In this document: one piece after another, positions 61,261-64,000 of the stretch | Layout: each line of letters starts with the position of its first letter | Position numbering within the stretch: the first letter of the stretch is position 1 | Origin: Bog-473 sp963782415 | Lineage (GTDB): Bacteria; Actinomycetota; Acidimicrobiia; Acidimicrobiales; RAAP-2 | Direction: 5' to 3' | DNA: 64,000 nt | Assembly (NCBI GenBank): GCA_963782415.1 | Contig: CAWAJT010000008.1 | Coordinates: 310,001 to 374,000, forward strand | Position numbers and translations under genes: made by a program | The notes under the pieces: generated by a model | The model's input: the letters and a program-made list of their open reading frames with translations, nothing else | Told to the model about the DNA's origin: nothing | The model's database searches: none

Positions 61261-62253
61261 TTAAGGACGTGCACGTGCCTGCCCGTTGATGTCTCTGCCG
61301 TTCTGTGTGGACTGGAGCGCCGCGGAGGCGGCTGCCTCAAACGTCATAGGCTCATGGCCCAACAATTCATTGATTCGATGGTCATGCACAATCACCTCGT
61401 TGCACATCGAATCGACAAGCGACCGGGCCGTTGTGAGGTCGACGTCGGTGATGAAACGGAGCCAATGAGAGGAGAGTCTCGGGGAAAGCAGCGGTACCGG
61501 GATGATTACCCTCCTATGACCCATGAGTCGGCCGACCGTCGTCATCATTCGCCGGTAGGTGAGAGGCTCCGGACCGCCAATTTCGTAGAACTGGCCCACC
61601 ATGTCCCGTCGACCCATGGAAGCCGTCAGGTAGAACAACGCGTCGCTCAGCGCGATCGGCTGGGTAGACGTCTCGACCCATCGCGGCGTGATCATCACTG
61701 GGAGCCTGATGACCAATTGGCGCAGGATCTCCCAGCTGATACTCCCCTCACCGATGACGATTCCCGCTCGGAGCGCGGTAGTGGGTGTGCAGTCCATGAG
61801 AATCTTTTCGACTTCTCGTCTGCTTCGAAGGTGCTCGGAGAGGTCTTGGCTGTCGTCACCCAATCCACCCAGATAGATGACCTGGGACACGCCACACTTC
61901 ATCGCGGCCTTCGCAAAGGCATGAGCTCCGTTCCTGTCTCTCTCCGCAAAGTCAGAACTCGCCAAGGAATGGACCAGGTAATACGCAACCTGCTGATTCT
62001 CCAGGGCGGACAGCAGACTGCTGTAATCATTGACGTCGGCATACACCGCTGACCCGGCGCCCCGATACGTCTCAGGGTTTCGAGTCAACGCGGTGATGTC
62101 GTGTCCCTGCCCAGCGAGCCGCGCTGCCAGTCTGGAGCCAATGAACCCAGAAGCCCCGGCAATTGCAACCTGCGTGGGCTGCACTCTGGCGTGAGGGAGT
62201 TCATGGGTGGCTGATGCGCCGTCGGCATTCCGATCCGCCCGAGCGTTCGTCAT
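61261..62253 (-). CDS. NAD(P)-binding epimerase-like (atypical/extended SDR) protein
   Basis: 330 aa from ATG 62253, overlapping the stop of the upstream SDR by 4 nt. Rossmann motif AIAGASGFIGSRLA near residue 31, then ALTRNPETYRG and YYLVHSLASSDFAERDRNGAHAFAKAA, where the VHS/ERD pattern is that of the YwnB/NmrA-like and DUF2867-associated group annotated as NAD(P)H-binding. There is no YxxxK; RAGIVIGEGS is at the expected place. Similar genes occur with photolyase in light-induced clusters. Its substrate is unknown. Confidence 0.75.
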   Translation of the reverse strand: MTNARADRNADGASATHELPHARVQPTQVAIAGASGFIGSRLAARLAGQGHDITALTRNPETYRGAGSAVYADVNDYSSLLSALENQQVAYYLVHSLASSDFAERDRNGAHAFAKAAMKCGVSQVIYLGGLGDDSQDLSEHLRSRREVEKILMDCTPTTALRAGIVIGEGSISWEILRQLVIRLPVMITPRWVETSTQPIALSDALFYLTASMGRRDMVGQFYEIGGPEPLTYRRMMTTVGRLMGHRRVIIPVPLLSPRLSSHWLRFITDVDLTTARSLVDSMCNEVIVHDHRINELLGHEPMTFEAAASAALQSTQNGRDINGQARARP

Positions 62254-63272
62254 TCCAGTCCGGTCCGTTCAGCGCAGAATGACCAAAGCGCGCGGCCGTC
62301 GTGGATTCTCTGAGTGGGGGACCGACGTGTCGTCGGCAGATAATGCTCCCCACGCAGGTGTCTGTCGTGCCACAGACCATCGATTGGTGCCGACGCCGAC
62401 GTGCGCCTCGGCTCGTCAGCCGCCAACCATGTCACCGTGTCGGCACCCTGTGCCGGGGTGCGAAGAAGCGGACCCAGTCTGGAGAAGGAAGGCAGGCCCG
62501 AAGCCAGTCCCGGTGTATCCACCCAACCGGGATGAACGGCGTAACTGGCCACGCCGTCACCGCCCCATCGTCGGGCCCACTCGTGGGACAGCACGACCTG
62601 CGCTCGTTTGGCCTTGGCGTAGGCGACCGCGCCGCGGTAGCCCTCTGGCCCGACTTCGAGGCGGCAAGGTTCGAATCGCTGGGAGTACATACCTCCGGAT
62701 GTCACCGTGGTGATGACCGCTTGCTCCGCACGGAGCAGGAGCGGAGCCAGCAGGAAGCTCAGGCGGAATGGAGCGAGCACGTGCGTGGCCAACGTGCGCT
62801 CCGTCAGTGACCCCGTCCCGTCATCGGAGAGTCCATACTCAGGGAAGAGAGCGCCGGCGTTGTGGATGAGGGCATGGACCTCGTGGTGGGAGGATGACAC
62901 CTGCTGAACGAAGGTCGACACGGCAGCGGCATTGACCACATCCACCACAGCCGTACGGACGGGGCCGCTCTTCTCAGCAGCTTCTGCCATACTCTTCGTG
63001 GCGCGTAGACGCTCCGCGTTTCGAGCGACAAGCCATACCTCAGCCCCCAGGGCGGAGAGCTGCAGGGCCGCTGCCTGCCCGATGCCCGAGGACGCTCCGG
63101 TCACGATCATGACTTTGCCGTCGAGTCGATCTGGGTCGCCCCAACCCTCGACGCGCCGACGAACGACATAACCGAGTCGAGAGAAGCTGCCCCCGATAGT
63201 GAGCTCGAGAAGAGCGTCGACTGCCCTCTCGAAGCCTTTGTGCCGACCGCCGTCGCCTGCATCACGAGACAT
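62250..63272 (-). CDS. SDR-family oxidoreductase (DHRS12-like)
   Basis: 340 aa from ATG 63272, which lies inside the end of the B12-binding gene. Residues 1-45 form an N-terminal extension before the cofactor motif VTGASSGIG; HNAG, TSGGMYSQ and YAKAKRAQ (Tyr-x3-Lys) complete the active site, and HPGWVDTPG is typical of retinol-dehydrogenase/DHRS12-type SDRs. The overlaps on both sides place it in the middle of the light-response operon. It might act on a carotenoid, retinal or lipid alcohol, but this is only inference. Confidence 0.82.
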   Translation of the reverse strand: MSRDAGDGGRHKGFERAVDALLELTIGGSFSRLGYVVRRRVEGWGDPDRLDGKVMIVTGASSGIGQAAALQLSALGAEVWLVARNAERLRATKSMAEAAEKSGPVRTAVVDVVNAAAVSTFVQQVSSSHHEVHALIHNAGALFPEYGLSDDGTGSLTERTLATHVLAPFRLSFLLAPLLLRAEQAVITTVTSGGMYSQRFEPCRLEVGPEGYRGAVAYAKAKRAQVVLSHEWARRWGGDGVASYAVHPGWVDTPGLASGLPSFSRLGPLLRTPAQGADTVTWLAADEPRRTSASAPIDGLWHDRHLRGEHYLPTTRRSPTQRIHDGRALWSFCAERTGLE

Positions 63273-64000
63273 GGGCATCCTCGATGATCCGCTCGCCTGC
63301 CACCAGGCTCTCCACGGTTTCGACCACTTTCCACCCATTGCGGCCCGTCCAGATGTCGGCCCCGAGCGTCCTGGCGTGCTCAGCGGAGCGAATTGCGCTA
63401 CCCCCGAGAAAGGTCGTCGTGCCTCGCCCGGTCGCCCGCACCTCCTTGAGCGCCTGTCTCACTTCGGCGTCGAGCCCGATTGTGGTCGAGGCAATGCCAA
63501 CGGCCACCAGGCGGTCTGTGTTTGCGGCGACTTCGGCCAACGCATGGACCGGCGTATTCGCGCCGAGTTCGGCCACCTCGAAGCCTCGCCAGCGCAGCAG
63601 GTCGGCCACCATGGCCACGGGCATTGTGTGGAGGTCTCCCGCGGGGGCAGCGACGACGACCGTGCCACGACTTCGTCCCGGTCGCCCGAACTGGAGGCCG
63701 AGACGACCGATGATGCGCTGTGCTACCGCCGTCGCTCGATGTTCATCGGCGACGCTCACATCGCCATCGGCCCATCGCGTGCCTATGGATCGAAGCGCCG
63801 GAGCCAGCAGCGTGGTGACAACATCGCTGGGACCGAGTCCTCCCGCGAGGCGACTCTCGATCAGCCACCACGCGCCAGCGTTGTCCCCGGCCAACAAGCG
63901 CGCCTCGAGGGCTCGGCTGGTGCTCTTTGTGGCCTTTCGGCGAGACCGTGAGGCTTCAGCAGATACCCGGCCACTCTGCAGCGCGTTGAGGTCGCTGGTT
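63262..64000 (-). CDS. B12-binding MerR-type photoreceptor regulator (CarH/LitR-like), 5' end beyond window
   Basis: Only the C-terminal about 245 residues are in the window; the frame stays open to the edge, and SDLNALQSGRVSAEASRSRRK at the edge is probably the end of the MerR helix-turn-helix. The cobalamin light-sensor signatures are exact: Trp followed nine residues later by Glu-His in RWADGDVSVADEHRA (W-x9-EH), and the lower-ligand region GDLHTMPVAM. The Rossmann-like B12 fold continues with LLRWRGFEVAELGANTPV and LGGSA. In the dark, adenosylcobalamin CarH/LitR tetramers repress; light splits them and induces photolyase and carotenoid genes. Here the operon ends in photolyase. Confidence 0.85.
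   Translation of the reverse strand, partial: TSDLNALQSGRVSAEASRSRRKATKSTSRALEARLLAGDNAGAWWLIESRLAGGLGPSDVVTTLLAPALRSIGTRWADGDVSVADEHRATAVAQRIIGRLGLQFGRPGRSRGTVVVAAPAGDLHTMPVAMVADLLRWRGFEVAELGANTPVHALAEVAANTDRLVAVGIASTTIGLDAEVRQALKEVRATGRGTTTFLGGSAIRSAEHARTLGADIWTGRNGWKVVETVESLVAGERIIEDAHVS

Overview
The window looks like chromosome of a moderately high-GC actinobacterium (Actinomycetota; an Acidimicrobiia-like lineage is my guess, not shown). Reasons: frequent GTG starts and 4-nt ATGA/GTGA gene overlaps, a mycothiol-ligase-like (MshC) enzyme, an F420-reductase-like fragment, an SCO6745-type protein, a B12/light-sensing MerR-type regulator, many P450/SDR/sulfotransferase genes. No complete tRNA, rRNA, transposase, integrase or CRISPR array was seen.

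1-19.6 kb is a catabolic/xenobiotic region: a secreted Ig-DUF1214-Ig protein, alpha/beta hydrolase, CrtC/DUF7064-like protein, aldehyde dehydrogenase, two P450s, DUF1214 protein, sulfotransferase, SDR, solute-binding protein, acyl-CoA ligase, APH-type kinase, zinc alcohol dehydrogenase, TetR. Ten of these fourteen genes are broken by single-base indels, whereas the DNA to the right is mostly intact. 19.6-23.2 kb holds cysD and a cysN-cysC fusion (PAPS synthesis), plausibly feeding the sulfotransferase, then a TetR gene.

23.6-28.5 kb is a small element bounded by two near-identical 44-46 bp copies of the 3' half of a Met-type tRNA, each preceded by a 24-bp CCCACG-containing repeat. Inside are a CsbD gene and a PAS gene each cut by an in-frame TAG, a three-gene PRC-barrel operon, SRPBCC protein, an F420-reductase-like relic and an SDR. 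28.5-38.5 kb, ending at a third decayed tRNA-like copy, is the most interesting part: a reactive-sulfur island. Thioredoxin, a rhodanese-TauE/SafE-methyltransferase operon, a rhodanese-persulfide dioxygenase fusion, a CsoR-family repressor with the C-G-C ligand pattern of a persulfide sensor, DUF302, Nudix, an MshC-like ligase and an MMPL transporter are connected by four copies of one palindrome (ATACCC-N4-GGGTAT, at most one mismatch) placed in three promoter regions.

38.8-55.7 kb is mixed: amino-acid permease next to a decayed TetR gene, collagen-like membrane protein and MarR, CDF-like membrane protein, two ABC solute-binding proteins without permeases (one is the intact paralogue of the broken copy at 12.5 kb), a 15-bp minisatellite, membrane protein, hydrolase, condensation-type acyltransferase, MarR, and a secreted protein/phosphoesterase pair. 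55.7-57.8 kb is a second sulfur locus: sulfide:quinone oxidoreductase, single-cysteine DsrC/TusE-like protein and DsrE-like protein. 59.2-64 kb is a light-response cluster: B12-binding MerR-type regulator (cut by the window edge), two SDR-type proteins, CPBP protease and photolyase.
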